Origin: Pseudobythopirellula maris | Lineage (GTDB): Bacteria > Planctomycetota > Planctomycetia > Pirellulales > Lacipirellulaceae | Direction of reading: 5' to 3' | NCBI RefSeq assembly: GCF_007859945.1 | Contig: NZ_SJPQ01000004.1 | Location: 372,001-436,000, forward strand | DNA: 64,000 nt | Shown here: positions 20,051-29,151 of the stretch, in pieces | How the letters are laid out: each line of letters opens with the position of its first letter | Position numbering within the stretch: the stretch's first letter is position 1 | Translations under genes and position numbers: made by a program | Notes under the pieces: generated by a model | Database searches by the model: none | What the model saw: the letters and a program-made list of their open reading frames with translations, nothing else | What the model was told of the DNA's origin: nothing

Positions 20051-20497
20051 ATGCGAAGCGTGATCCAGCGTGTTTCTCGGGCCAGTGTCGTCGTCGAGGG
20101 CGAAACGGTCGGCGCGATCGGCCCGGGGCTGATGGTGCTGCTGGGCGTTGGCCACGGCGACGGGCCGGACCAAGTCCGCTGGATGGCCGACAAACTCGTC
20201 GGCCTACGGATCTTCGACGACGCCGAGGGGAAGATGAACCTGGCGCTCGGCGACACCGGCGGCGCCATGCTCGTGGTCAGCCAGTTCACCCTGTGGGGCG
20301 ACTGCCGCAAGGGCCGCCGGCCGAGCTTCGTCAACGCGGCCCCGCCGGAAGAAGCCGAGCGTCTCTACGAGGAATTTGTCGAGGCGGTGAAGGGCAGGGG
20401 GGTCGAGGTCGCCACGGGCCGATTCCGCACGCACATGGAAGTGAGCATCGTAAACGACGGGCCGGTGACGCTGGTCGTCGAGTCGCCGACTGCGTGA
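20051..20497 (+). CDS. dtd: D-aminoacyl-tRNA deacylase
   Basis: The protein has 148 residues from the ATG at 20051. It begins [18 protein letters not shown] and has the catalytic-site motifs SQFTLWGD and NDGPVT. It removes D-amino acids (and glycine from tRNA-Ala) wrongly attached to tRNA. It follows trpE by 29 bp, so co-transcription is likely. Its stop codon abuts the stop of the convergent gene with no intervening base. Confidence 0.95.
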   Translation: MRSVIQRVSRASVVVEGETVGAIGPGLMVLLGVGHGDGPDQVRWMADKLVGLRIFDDAEGKMNLALGDTGGAMLVVSQFTLWGDCRKGRRPSFVNAAPPEEAERLYEEFVEAVKGRGVEVATGRFRTHMEVSIVNDGPVTLVVESPTA

Positions 20498-21247
20498 TCA
20501 TGCGCGGTCCCGCGCAAAGAACAGCCAGTCGGTTTCGACCGAATCGATCAGCTCGTTCTCGAAACGGATCGGCTCGACCCGCACCTCGTCGAAGACCTCG
20601 CGTAGCGCGTCGACAAACGGCGAGCTCTCGGCGTACGACCAGACGCCCAAGACGCCGTGGGGCGCCAGCCGCCGCTTGGCCTGGCGGAGACCCTCTACCG
20701 TGTAGAACCGCCGGTTGGGCGTGTCGGCCTCGGCGTCGAGCGGCAGCCGGTCGTCGGGCGAGTGGTCGATGTCGATGAGCACCAGGTCGAACGCCTCGTC
20801 TGGGGGGCCTTCCTCGCCGAGCAGGCGGGCGAAGGCGTCTCCCTGCGAGACCGCCAGCCGCGCTTCGGCGTTGAGTTCCTCAGAAAGCGGAACGAGCCCC
20901 TCCCGCAGCCAGCCGATGACTTGCGGCAGGTACTCGACAACCTCGACCGAGGCGACGCACGTGTGCTCGAGCGCCGCACGGGCTGTGTAACCAAGCCCCA
21001 GGCCGCCGACGAGCACCGACAATCCCTGGTTGTGATCGTCCCCGCCGCTGTGCATCTCGACCGCCACATCGGCGAGCGCCCGCTCGCTGGCCGTGTTGTG
21101 ACTGCTCATTAAAAACTCGTGATTGAGCGTCACCTCGGTCACGACGAGCCCGGGCTGCGACAGGCTCGACCAACGCCTCAGGCAGAGCAGCCCCAGCGGG
21201 CTCTCTTCGTAGGCGAGTACCTTGAACTTGGGGGGGCGGTCGGACAT
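20498..21247 (-). CDS. Spermidine-synthase-like methyltransferase-fold protein
   Basis: The protein has 249 residues from the ATG at 21247. A Rossmann-type core is visible: LSVLVGGLGLGYTARAAL binds the nucleotide cofactor, followed by SVEVVEYLPQVIGWL and AFDLVLIDIDHSPDD. This is the spermidine synthase/SAM-dependent superfamily. The LCLRRW and LMSSHN phrases match a planctomycete and proteobacterial spermidine synthase-like group. The substrate is not certain. Confidence 0.8.
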   Translation of the reverse strand: MSDRPPKFKVLAYEESPLGLLCLRRWSSLSQPGLVVTEVTLNHEFLMSSHNTASERALADVAVEMHSGGDDHNQGLSVLVGGLGLGYTARAALEHTCVASVEVVEYLPQVIGWLREGLVPLSEELNAEARLAVSQGDAFARLLGEEGPPDEAFDLVLIDIDHSPDDRLPLDAEADTPNRRFYTVEGLRQAKRRLAPHGVLGVWSYAESSPFVDALREVFDEVRVEPIRFENELIDSVETDWLFFARDRA

Positions 21248-21389
21248 CGCGATTCCTGAGCGGAGCGAGAATAAAACAGGGCACACAGTGCAGGGCAGGG
21301 CGACCCCCACCCTAACGAACCCCACCCGCCGGCGGGAGTCTGGTGGATAGCTCTACCCAAACGGGCCCGGGCCAAACAGAATAGCCCCC

Positions 21390-22634
21390 ATGCCCGACAC
21401 ACCCCCCGTTGCCGATACCAACCGCGAACTGCAGTGGCAAAGCCGTTGCCTGATGGTGCTCACCGTGCTGGCGATCGCCTACGCGCTACACGTGCTCAGC
21501 GGCGTGCTCATCCCGTTCGTTTTGGCGCTCTTCTTCACGGTCGGGCTCACCCCGCTGCTGGACCTGATCGAGCGGCGCCTGAACGCCTCGCGGTTCGTGG
21601 CCGTGACGATCTCGTTCCTGCTGAGCATCGTGCTGCTCACGCTCTTGAGCCTGGCGATCGGCTCGTCGGTCAATTCGCTCGCCCAAGACGACAAGTACCA
21701 AGAGAGCGTGATCGCCACCGGCAAGACACTCGTCGGCGTGGCCAAACGCTACAACCTGATTGCGATGGTCGACGACGACCAATCCGTGGTCAAGAAGATG
21801 GTGGCCGACGGCTCGGATTCGAGCGCATCGGACGAATCCGAAGGCGGGGCGACTTCCGAGGATGGTTCGCAAGCGACCGATTCGGCTGGCCCAGAGCAAG
21901 GGCAGGACCTGCAGGCGGTCGGCGAGCAGGCCGCCGAATCATCGGCGCCCATGAAACAATTGCTCGAAGGGCTACGTGATACGACACAAGAAATGCAAAA
22001 GTGGCTGTTAGGCGAGATGCTCGGCCTGTTCAGCACGCTGTCGATGGTGCTGCTCTACATGTTCTTCATGCTGCTCGGCGCCAGCGGCGGGGTGCGACCG
22101 ACCGAGGGGGTGTGGCCGACCGTCGAGGACAAGCTGCGCGAGTACGTCGTGCTGAAGAGTTTCATCTCCGTTGTTACCGGCGTGTCGGTCTGGCTGGTGA
22201 TGATCTTCTTCGGCGTGCCTCTGGCGATGGTGATGGGGCTGCTGACGTTCCTGCTGAACTTCATCCCCAACTTCGGCCCACTCATCACTTGCGTCTTGCC
22301 ACTGCCGGTCATCTGGATGATGCCCACGCCGGTCGAGGGCGAGACGATCGGCATGACGCTGCTGGGCAAGGCGATCGCCAGCGTGCTCGTTTGTGGCGTG
22401 CAGCTAATCGGTGGCAACGTCATCGAGCCGAAGATGATGGGCGACTCGTTCGAGTTGCACCCGATCACGGTGCTGCTCGCCTTGGTGCTGTGGGGCGCCA
22501 TCTGGGGATTCGTCGGCATGCTCTTGGCCGTGCCGATCACCGCCGCGATCAAGATCCTCTTAGACCGCGTCGACCGCACACGGGCGATCGCCCAGGTGAT
22601 GGCCGGCGACCTGGAAGCGATTCGCGTGGGGTAG
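21390..22634 (+). CDS. AI-2E family (DUF20) membrane permease
   Basis: The 414-residue protein has paired N-terminal helices (residues 18-55, LIPFVLALFFTVGLTPLLD), a third helix with LSLAIGSSV, and a C-terminal helix block containing NFIPNFGPLITCVLPLP and AIWGFVGMLLAVPITAAIKI, typical of the family. Residues about 140-190 form an acidic, Ser-rich insert that is low-complexity. Members export autoinducer-2 or other solutes or exchange Na+/H+; the cargo is not predictable. It converges with lepB, 5 bp apart. Confidence 0.9.
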   Translation: MPDTPPVADTNRELQWQSRCLMVLTVLAIAYALHVLSGVLIPFVLALFFTVGLTPLLDLIERRLNASRFVAVTISFLLSIVLLTLLSLAIGSSVNSLAQDDKYQESVIATGKTLVGVAKRYNLIAMVDDDQSVVKKMVADGSDSSASDESEGGATSEDGSQATDSAGPEQGQDLQAVGEQAAESSAPMKQLLEGLRDTTQEMQKWLLGEMLGLFSTLSMVLLYMFFMLLGASGGVRPTEGVWPTVEDKLREYVVLKSFISVVTGVSVWLVMIFFGVPLAMVMGLLTFLLNFIPNFGPLITCVLPLPVIWMMPTPVEGETIGMTLLGKAIASVLVCGVQLIGGNVIEPKMMGDSFELHPITVLLALVLWGAIWGFVGMLLAVPITAAIKILLDRVDRTRAIAQVMAGDLEAIRVG

Positions 22635-22639
22635 GGCGG

Positions 22640-23653
22640 TTAGCGAATGATCCGCCAGCGCTCTGGCGGCCAGTAAACGTGCGTGGCCACGCCAACGATG
22701 TGGGAGGAGGGGACCGCGAAGGGGGGGCGCCCCGGCGCGCCCTCGCTCCACAGGCGTGAGTCGAACGCCTCGCTGGAGAAGTCGCCGAGCATGAAATACT
22801 CTCCCTCGCCCAAGCTCGCAGGGTTGTCCTCGTCTCCCCACATGACGCCGCGGAAGCCTGAGATCTTGGTCACGTACTCAAGACCCTCCAGGTCGTCCGG
22901 TGGGTCCAGACGCTTCCCGTCGGCCCACACGGCGCCATCTTTGATCGTGATGGTCTCGCCCGGCATACCAACCAGCCGTTTGACGAAAAATGTCGCCGGG
23001 TTACTTGGCGGTCGAAAAACCACCATATCCCAACGACTCGGTCGCAGGTATTTCGCGAAAAAGACACGATCCGAACGCCCCTCGGTCAGGGCGGCGTACG
23101 ACTGCGTCACATGGAATTGGTCGCAGATGATTTTTACCGGACGGCGCCGTCGTGACCTGTCGCCGAACAACGAGCCGTAGGCGGGGGCCCCACACACGGG
23201 GCAGTCTTGCCATGAGTGCTCGCCGAGCAAGGTCGGCGCCATCGAGTTTGTGCTCGGCGTGAACCCTTCGAAGAAATACGGCTTAGAAACCAAGAGAACG
23301 AACAAGACGGTGACGATTGGCGCCAGGATAGGAAGCGAGCTAGCGATGGCTGACTTAAGCCAACCCAGCCGAAAAAATTTCGCAATCACTAGCCATTGTG
23401 CGAGTATCGAAATTGCGTAGCCAATCAATAGACCTGCTGGGTAACTCAATGCCCCAGGCCCTGGGGTGATTTCCCAAACGGCGTTGACGGCCAAGTTCAG
23501 CAGCAGCACAAGCAGGGCCGCTTTGAATAAACGCCCCACGGTGATCCGCTCGGCCCCAACCCAGGACAAGCCGAAACGCAATCCTGCGAACCAGAGAAAA
23601 ATCTGAAGCGCCAGAAGTCCGACGAGCATGACGACGAGGACGGCCGTTGTCAT
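22640..23653 (-). CDS. lepB: Signal peptidase I
   Basis: The protein has 337 residues from the ATG at 23653. Four or five membrane helices precede the catalytic domain. The nucleophile is in TNSMAPTLLG and the general base Lys is in FFVKRLVGMPGE, with YFMLGDFSSEAFDSRLW as the late conserved box. Between the Ser and Lys motifs is an insert containing CPVCGAPAYGS, which may bind zinc. It cleaves signal peptides of exported proteins. Confidence 0.93.
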   Translation of the reverse strand: MTTAVLVVMLVGLLALQIFLWFAGLRFGLSWVGAERITVGRLFKAALLVLLLNLAVNAVWEITPGPGALSYPAGLLIGYAISILAQWLVIAKFFRLGWLKSAIASSLPILAPIVTVLFVLLVSKPYFFEGFTPSTNSMAPTLLGEHSWQDCPVCGAPAYGSLFGDRSRRRRPVKIICDQFHVTQSYAALTEGRSDRVFFAKYLRPSRWDMVVFRPPSNPATFFVKRLVGMPGETITIKDGAVWADGKRLDPPDDLEGLEYVTKISGFRGVMWGDEDNPASLGEGEYFMLGDFSSEAFDSRLWSEGAPGRPPFAVPSSHIVGVATHVYWPPERWRIIR

Positions 23654-23660
23654 AAGATTT

Positions 23661-24575
23661 CTATTGGTGGTACGGTACGAAGCCGCCCGAGTCACCGCGA
23701 TTCGGAGCGAAGCCGCCCCCCGTCGACACGGGGTATCCGGCCGGTGCAGTGTACACCGGCGGCGCGTTCGTCGTGGCGGGCGCCACGGCGCCAAAGGCAG
23801 AGTCGCGAGACGCTTTGTACGCAGGCGCATCGCCGGCGACCACCCGATCGCCGACCGGTCCCGCCGAGTCGCCCAGCTGCGCCACACGGTCCTTCACTTC
23901 GCGCACCTTGCCGGCGAGCTCCGGGTTGCGCAGCTCGAGGCGGCCGATCACGGCCGGCTCCATCAAGATCGCCGCCGTCACGACGGCCAGCTTGGCGTAG
24001 CAGGAGAAATTGGCCCACGGCTTCTTCCCCCAGAACTTCACCGCCGTGCCAAACGACTTCTTGAACTTGGGCAGCACGCCGCGCGTGTCGACGCTGTAAA
24101 CCTCGTCGAGCACCAGATGGCTGAGCGAACCCAGGCCGACCGCGGCAGCCTTGTAGTAGCGCACGAAAATGTCGTTCGACCCGCTGATCAAGAACGCCAG
24201 GCCGGCGAAGATCAGCACCGCCGGGATGCTGTGCCACATGCCGCGGTGCACGCTCCAGCGACCGATCAGGTCGGCCGCCAGGAAGCGGATGCCGAAATAG
24301 AGCGCCGCGCCGACGAGGATCATCTGGTCGTGGCCCAGGTCGAACTGCTTGAAGCGGTCGATCATGAGCATCGGCACGATGGCCGCGGCGAAGCCGAGCG
24401 CCTCGCGCCGCGGCACGCCGGAGTCGCTGTCGACATCGGGCAGCATGCCAGAGACGCCGCACAGCCCGCCCGCCACGAGCGACGTGGTCAGGTCAAAGCC
24501 GACCGCGGTGCCGGCCGCGGCGAAGCCGCAGCCGCACACGCTGCTGAACGTGACGTGGGTCTTGAAGTCGGCCAA
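23661..24575 (-). CDS. YdjM-like membrane-bound metal-dependent hydrolase
   Basis: The protein has about 304 residues from a TTG at 24575 (LADFKTHVTFSS). Family motifs are an N-terminal His, then GMLPDVDSDSG, then HRGMWHSIPA near residue 125 and LSHLVLDEVYSVD. About five membrane helices are predicted. The last 60 residues are a Pro, Ala and Gly-rich tail. The reaction is undefined. It ends 7 bp from lepB on the same strand. Confidence 0.82.
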   Translation of the reverse strand: MADFKTHVTFSSVCGCGFAAAGTAVGFDLTTSLVAGGLCGVSGMLPDVDSDSGVPRREALGFAAAIVPMLMIDRFKQFDLGHDQMILVGAALYFGIRFLAADLIGRWSVHRGMWHSIPAVLIFAGLAFLISGSNDIFVRYYKAAAVGLGSLSHLVLDEVYSVDTRGVLPKFKKSFGTAVKFWGKKPWANFSCYAKLAVVTAAILMEPAVIGRLELRNPELAGKVREVKDRVAQLGDSAGPVGDRVVAGDAPAYKASRDSAFGAVAPATTNAPPVYTAPAGYPVSTGGGFAPNRGDSGGFVPYHQ

Positions 24576-24881
24576 CGAAGTGTCTCGCAGCGCGGATGGG
24601 TTTAGGCAGCGTGGCTGCCGGGCAGGTTCGCGCGAACTGTAGAAAGTTTGGGAAGACGAGGAAAGCCCGCCGCCAGAATGAAAATGAGCCGGGGGCTTAC
24701 GCCTCCCAACTCCATATGGCTCTCGTGCGGCCAGTCCGCTCGGTGCTAGCACTCGACGTTTCTTGCGTTGTGCTGGCGGTTGCTATTCGCCCCGCTGTGG
24801 TCGGCCGATATAGTGCGTCGCTTGTTCGACGAAGCGTCGGAAAAGAACCCCGCGCGCCCCCCTGCCTTTCGCACCATTGCC
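24576..24881. other. Divergent intergenic region
   Basis: About 306 bp between the YdjM-like and CvpA-like genes. I see no gene, RNA or repeat here. Confidence 0.4.
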
Positions 24882-25727
24882 ATGCAGACCTACGACCTGT
24901 TGATGATCGCCGTGCTGGTCGGCATGACGCTGTACGGCTACTCCAAGGGAATGGCCTGGCAGCTGGCTTACTTCGCGTCGTTCATCGTTAGCTATTTCGT
25001 CGCGATCCGGTTCGCCGACCGCGTGGCGCCCCACCTGACGTTCGTCGGCCCGCCGACCAACAAGTTTGTCGCCATCCTGCTGATCTACGCCGCCACGTCG
25101 CTGGTCATCTGGCTCGCGTTCCGAGTCGTCGACAAGGCGATCGACCGCGTGCGGATGGAGGGCTTCGACCACCAGATGGGCGGCATCATCGGATTCGGCC
25201 GTGGCGTGCTATGGTGCGTCGCGCTGACGTTCTTCGCGCTCACACTGCCCGTGCTCCCCGACGCCCAGAAGCAAGGGATCATCGGCTCCAAGTCGGGCCG
25301 CTACATCGCCCAACTGCTCGACAAGAGCGAGTCGATCGTCCCGCCCGAGGTGCACCAGGTGATCGGGCCCTACCTGATGCGTCTGGAGACGGAATTGAAC
25401 CAGGGCGGGGGGGCGCCGCAGCAGCAAAACCCGTACGCCGCGCCGGCCGGCCCAACGCAGCCGTGGGGCCAGCAGCCGACGGCGCCGAGTTGGCCGCAGA
25501 CGAATTTCAACCAGTCGAACATCAACCAACCGACCAACAATCAGTACGGAGAGGCCCAGCCTAATAACGGTTTCGCATCGCAGCCGAGCGGTTGGCCCAC
25601 GCCGTCGCAGCCCTCGGGTGGTCAGCCGACATCGGCGTGGCCGACGCCGAGCCAAGGAGGCGCAGCGCAACCCTCGAACGCCACGCCCGCGCAGCCGGCG
25701 TCGTGGCCTCAATGGCCGCCGCAATAA
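24882..25727 (+). CDS. CvpA-family membrane protein with Gln/Pro-rich tail
   Basis: The protein has 281 residues from the ATG at 24882. Four helices occupy residues 4-135 with the CvpA pattern DLLMIAVLVGMTLYGYSKGM and GGIIGFGRGVLWC. The last 110 residues are a disordered Gln, Pro, Asn and Ser tail with SGWPTPSQ-like repeats. CvpA is linked to colicin V production and envelope homeostasis. It is the last chromosomal gene before the prophage; its stop lies 77 bp from the left attachment repeat. Confidence 0.8.
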   Translation: MQTYDLLMIAVLVGMTLYGYSKGMAWQLAYFASFIVSYFVAIRFADRVAPHLTFVGPPTNKFVAILLIYAATSLVIWLAFRVVDKAIDRVRMEGFDHQMGGIIGFGRGVLWCVALTFFALTLPVLPDAQKQGIIGSKSGRYIAQLLDKSESIVPPEVHQVIGPYLMRLETELNQGGGAPQQQNPYAAPAGPTQPWGQQPTAPSWPQTNFNQSNINQPTNNQYGEAQPNNGFASQPSGWPTPSQPSGGQPTSAWPTPSQGGAAQPSNATPAQPASWPQWPPQ

Positions 25728-25804
25728 CCTCGCCATGAGGCGATAGCGACGTCAGCATGCTCGGCGTGCTGATCGCGGCAGGGGCCCCAAACCCGGCAAA
25801 AAAC

Positions 25805-25839
25805 CGCCCAAAACGAACATAACAGAGAAAATGCGGCAA
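25805..25839. repeat. Left attachment site (attL), dif-like half-site
   Basis: The 24-bp repeat (25805-25828) contains AACATAA followed by the 6-bp centre CAGAGA, equivalent to the XerD arm and central region of dif. The other arm, from 25829, begins AAATGCGG and lacks the TTAT expected of a host dif, so it is probably phage-derived. Confidence 0.8.
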
Positions 25840-26144
25840 CCCGTACACCCCCACTAATGGGGTATGCCTTGAGACCAGGCAGATTGTGCAGTTGATACAA
25901 CCGCACGGACGGATTACATTGCCGCTCAGTCATCGAAGCTCATCCCTTCGAGGGCTCATCGGGCCGGCAGCTCCAACTGCGCGGCCCTCTTTTCGTTACG
26001 ACCGGTAATATTCTCCCGGTTCGGCAGGTTGTCAATACCGATTTCCAGCTTGTTGTCTTTTAAAAAAACCTTACGCTAGCACCTTCTACCTTAAGTGTTT
26101 GAGTATTGCATTCGGACCTTTGCGTTAAGTGCCCTCGGAGCGAA
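25840..26144. other. Left part of phage intergenic region
   Basis: 305 bp without a gene. In the circular phage it would join 37409-37548 across the attachment site. It contains a hairpin at 25961-25992 (GGGCCGGCAG, 6-nt loop, CTGCGCGGCCC, then TCTTTT) that resembles a + strand terminator. A small stem ACCCC/GGGGT lies at 25847-25863. From about 26000 the base composition becomes AT-rich. Confidence 0.5.
25961..25992 (+). terminator. Terminator-like hairpin next to attL
   Basis: The stem GGGCC..GCAG pairs with CTGC..GGCCC, has one small internal mismatch, and is followed by TCTTTT. It could stop host transcription entering from the CvpA-like gene, or be a structural element of the phage intergenic region. 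Confidence 0.5.
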
Positions 26145-27164
26145 TTACCTATCTTGAACGTTTCTGGCACCAGAAATTGCTTTTGCAATCTCAAGAGCTG
26201 TCAGAAGTATTTGAGGGTCAACGTCCTTAGCATCTTGTTCAATGAATGTTGATCCTTTATCGATGTTCCAATGTTGGAACGCCTCCTTTACTTCAGACCA
26301 TTCAGCCTTGTCACCGAAAGCATCTAGATAGAACTCCCCAAATGATATCGCGTGTATACGATCGGAATTCCGTAGCGACTCTACCATAAACGCCTTGCCT
26401 AGTAAGAACGCAAATCGTGACAGAGCTCCTAGAACACCTATAACCAGCACCGTGACAAGTCCTACTTGAACCAACGATTCCCATGAGGGTTGCTTGTCCT
26501 GTAGCATTATCGCTCGCCATACCCCATATGCGACGCCCCCCACCAAGGAAAGTAGCGCCACTCCGTACCATGCATAGGAGAGCCTTCTGTAAACATGCTC
26601 CCGATCCTTGAGGTTTGCCAAGGATTTTTGCACGTATTCGCCAGTGGACCTTTCTACCTTTTCCTGGACTTCACGCCGTTCCTCTTCCTTTGCGATCTTG
26701 ATATTATCGTAGGCATCCAGCACGTTATCTATGGCGTCAGCTGTTGCCCTGTAGCCCTCTTTGGTGCGGCTTTTAAGGTGCAGAATCCTCATCCCAGCAA
26801 TAGCATCTGGTATCGGCACGGATAATGACGTGGCAACGGGTATCAATAGTGGGACGCCTCGAGTCCTGTAGGAGATCGCCGCCTCCCTCACTCCTTTCAT
26901 AAGTTCAGAGGACCTTGGGGATTCGTCCGAGAGAAGCAGTACTACTGCGTCAATATCGGAGTATGGTAAATTAACTTTCGCTCCCTTCAAGTGAAGGGGG
27001 AATTGAAATGGGTTAATCGCGTTGCCAAGGCCGAATAACATCTCTTGACCGGAATTCATCTCTTGACCGAGAGTCATCACATGGCCTTTGTCTCCAAGTG
27101 GCTCTAAAAGATTTTGTATGATCGGAGAGTCTTCTTTTGCGTATAAGAGTAGTAGCCTAGACAC
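26145..27164 (-). CDS. TIR-like domain membrane protein (phage cargo, candidate defence effector)
   Basis: The protein has 339 residues. Residues 1-130 resemble a TIR domain: LLLLYAKEDSPIIQNLLEPL, then DAVVLLLSDESPRSSELMKG with a Glu where TIR NADases place the catalytic residue, then GVPLLIPVA. A charged coiled coil follows (about 155-190), then two membrane helices (about 200-225 and 240-265) and a soluble tail. TIR proteins with membrane segments are known anti-phage or signalling effectors; this role is inferred. The region is AT-richer than the chromosome, suggesting recent acquisition. Confidence 0.6.
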   Translation of the reverse strand: MSRLLLLYAKEDSPIIQNLLEPLGDKGHVMTLGQEMNSGQEMLFGLGNAINPFQFPLHLKGAKVNLPYSDIDAVVLLLSDESPRSSELMKGVREAAISYRTRGVPLLIPVATSLSVPIPDAIAGMRILHLKSRTKEGYRATADAIDNVLDAYDNIKIAKEEERREVQEKVERSTGEYVQKSLANLKDREHVYRRLSYAWYGVALLSLVGGVAYGVWRAIMLQDKQPSWESLVQVGLVTVLVIGVLGALSRFAFLLGKAFMVESLRNSDRIHAISFGEFYLDAFGDKAEWSEVKEAFQHWNIDKGSTFIEQDAKDVDPQILLTALEIAKAISGARNVQDR

Positions 27165-27406
27165 CTTATGTCTCCTGCTCTGAGGTCTTGTGGCTGCGTT
27201 CGAGGGCCGGGGTGATAATCCAGACCCAGGTTGGTCTTCCCCCGATCTATGTACCAGTCGCTATGCTCTTAGTACGATGCGTTGGGCCAGTAACTCGTAA
27301 GACAGTCCCTGACCGATATACGGTACTGCGATTGTACTTATACCGTAGTGCCTGCTATTACATCCTGTAATTCTAGTAGTTTTTACGTATTCTTGCTGTA
27401 AAGCAT

Positions 27407-27943
27407 ATGAGAAACGTCTTCGCAGAACTGCTTCTGGGATTCTGGAGGCTCCTGTGCCATCTGCTTCTACTGATCTTCGGAGGCAGCGCGAAGTCCCGCA
27501 AGGCGAGCAATAACAGCCCTGCAAGTCCACCGTACGTCTCTTGCGATTCGCTGCTGTCTCCAGCAGAAATGAATCTCTACGGCTCATTATGCAAAGTTAG
27601 TAAGCCGCTTGTCATATTCGTCAAGGTACGACTCGCCGACCTGGCTGAAACTCCTTCAGGGTGCGAAGGTCGGCAGGGTTGGTTGAATCGCGTAACCTCA
27701 AAGCATGTCGACTTCGTTCTCTGTGATCCGAACACCTTGCGTGTACGAATGGCGATCGAGCTCGACGACGCATCGCACAGGAGAAAGTCGCGGATGGAGC
27801 GCGACGCCTTTGTCGACTCAGTGTTCGAGCAGATCGGAATTCCGCTTGTTCACATCAAAGCCGCCAGGAGCTACGACGTGCGTGAGTTGCACACCACGTT
27901 GTGCGAGGCGCTCAAATTGTCGTCGGCCAAGGGCCTCGATTAA
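27407..27943 (+). CDS. DUF2726 domain protein with N-terminal membrane helix (phage cargo)
   Basis: The protein has 178 residues. A hydrophobic helix (about 8-25) is followed by a DUF2726 domain, seen as KHVDFVLCDPNTLRVRMAIE, then LDDASHRRKSRMERDAFVD and IGIPLVHIKA. The E and D/H pattern recalls the restriction-endonuclease-like fold. It is the only complete gene in the prophage read rightward, so it is probably a cargo gene with its own promoter. A relic of a related gene's 3' end lies at 29153-29227. Confidence 0.75.
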   Translation: MRNVFAELLLGFWRLLCHLLLLIFGGSAKSRKASNNSPASPPYVSCDSLLSPAEMNLYGSLCKVSKPLVIFVKVRLADLAETPSGCEGRQGWLNRVTSKHVDFVLCDPNTLRVRMAIELDDASHRRKSRMERDAFVDSVFEQIGIPLVHIKAARSYDVRELHTTLCEALKLSSAKGLD

Positions 27944-28172
27944 TGAATGCTTGGCGATGGATCGATGAGCGCGTGGAATAGCAGATTCCGCAAGGGGCAA
28001 GTCACTTCTGTGAATTCTTCCGATTATGGGATCTTTTCACAATGTCAGCAAAAAGCACTTGTACTGCTACATCGACGTATTCGAGTCTCGGTTTAACAGC
28101 CAAGTATAACCCCACACATTCCGGGGCGCGATGCGGGAACTGATAGCTTGAAATAGTTGGAATACAAGAGGC

Positions 28173-29033
28173 TTATTGAGGATGACTAAGCATGACAATA
28201 ATCTGATTCAGGTTTGCCTCCCAGCGACTGAGTAGTGTCCATTTCTGCTGAGATTCGTATTTGTCCTCACCGCGTAGATGTTTTGGCCACACTATTGCCA
28301 GCCCCAAAGCCATGTTAGAGTCAAGCAAGACAAGCTGATCTTGCGTGAAATTCTCTCTCGCGAATGAGGTAAACTCTAGCTTCATCTTTTCCCATTTGTC
28401 ATTCTCCAGGATGCCTTCATTCGCTAGGCGATATTTCTCTCGCTTGATGCGTTGGCTCCATGTTGCACAAGCTAGCCTCAACTCGGCCCTTTTTTTACGA
28501 TCCTCCGCAGCTATAGTAAGCGTCTCTTGTAGTGATTCCAATTTCTCTATTGTTTCTTCGCGAGACGCTAGCTCGCGCTGGCTGGCCTCGTACTTCTTTT
28601 GCCATTCATCGCGTGAATTCTCCGCGCCAATTCTCTCGTTTGTTATCCTGCGAATGGTTACTGCATCTTCAGGCGACCCGGAGCCCAGTTTAGACTGCAT
28701 TGCTTCAACCATATGCCCATACACCACAAAAGCAGTAAATCCAACTACGACTACAAAGGAGCACAGCACCATAATCAGTGGGCGAAAGTCCCTTTTGTTT
28801 TCTCCTTGGCTCGATAACTGGACTTTGCTTCTGGGAGCCAACACTTCTAGGAGCTGATGCGATACGTAGGGCCACGCGCACCCACCACACATGAGCGTCC
28901 AAACCACCATCATCAGCCACCACCAAGCCCCCGTAATCACTACCTGTCCCTCCGAGGAGAACAAGTAGAAAAACCCAGGGGACAGCACGAGGGCGACAAG
29001 ACCCATGCTGAAATCTTTTGCTTTTCTATCCAT
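28173..29033 (-). CDS. Coiled-coil membrane protein of unknown function (phage cargo)
   Basis: The protein has 286 residues. Three membrane helices occupy about residues 10-28, 34-58 and 88-108. A long coiled coil follows at about 125-185 (YEASQRELASREETIEKLES) and then a basic, helical C-terminal domain. I do not recognise the family. It is AT-rich compared with the host and lies between the DUF2726 gene and its relic. Possible roles are superinfection exclusion or defence, by position only. Confidence 0.6.
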   Translation of the reverse strand: MDRKAKDFSMGLVALVLSPGFFYLFSSEGQVVITGAWWWLMMVVWTLMCGGCAWPYVSHQLLEVLAPRSKVQLSSQGENKRDFRPLIMVLCSFVVVVGFTAFVVYGHMVEAMQSKLGSGSPEDAVTIRRITNERIGAENSRDEWQKKYEASQRELASREETIEKLESLQETLTIAAEDRKKRAELRLACATWSQRIKREKYRLANEGILENDKWEKMKLEFTSFARENFTQDQLVLLDSNMALGLAIVWPKHLRGEDKYESQQKWTLLSRWEANLNQIIVMLSHPQ

Positions 29034-29151
29034 CCGCCCATCATATCACCCCATGCGTCAAAGTGATGGAGTGGACACGCGTACAGTGGTTTGCAGCCAG
29101 ATCGACTATCGCTCTAGAGCCATAATCGCAAGCCACAGAAATACTTAGTTG

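Noticed and set aside
25961-25992. Possible tRNA or attachment-type tRNA fragment at the left phage end
   Set aside because: The hairpin has no cloverleaf or TPsiC loop. The identical repeats at the ends resemble dif, not a tRNA 3' end.
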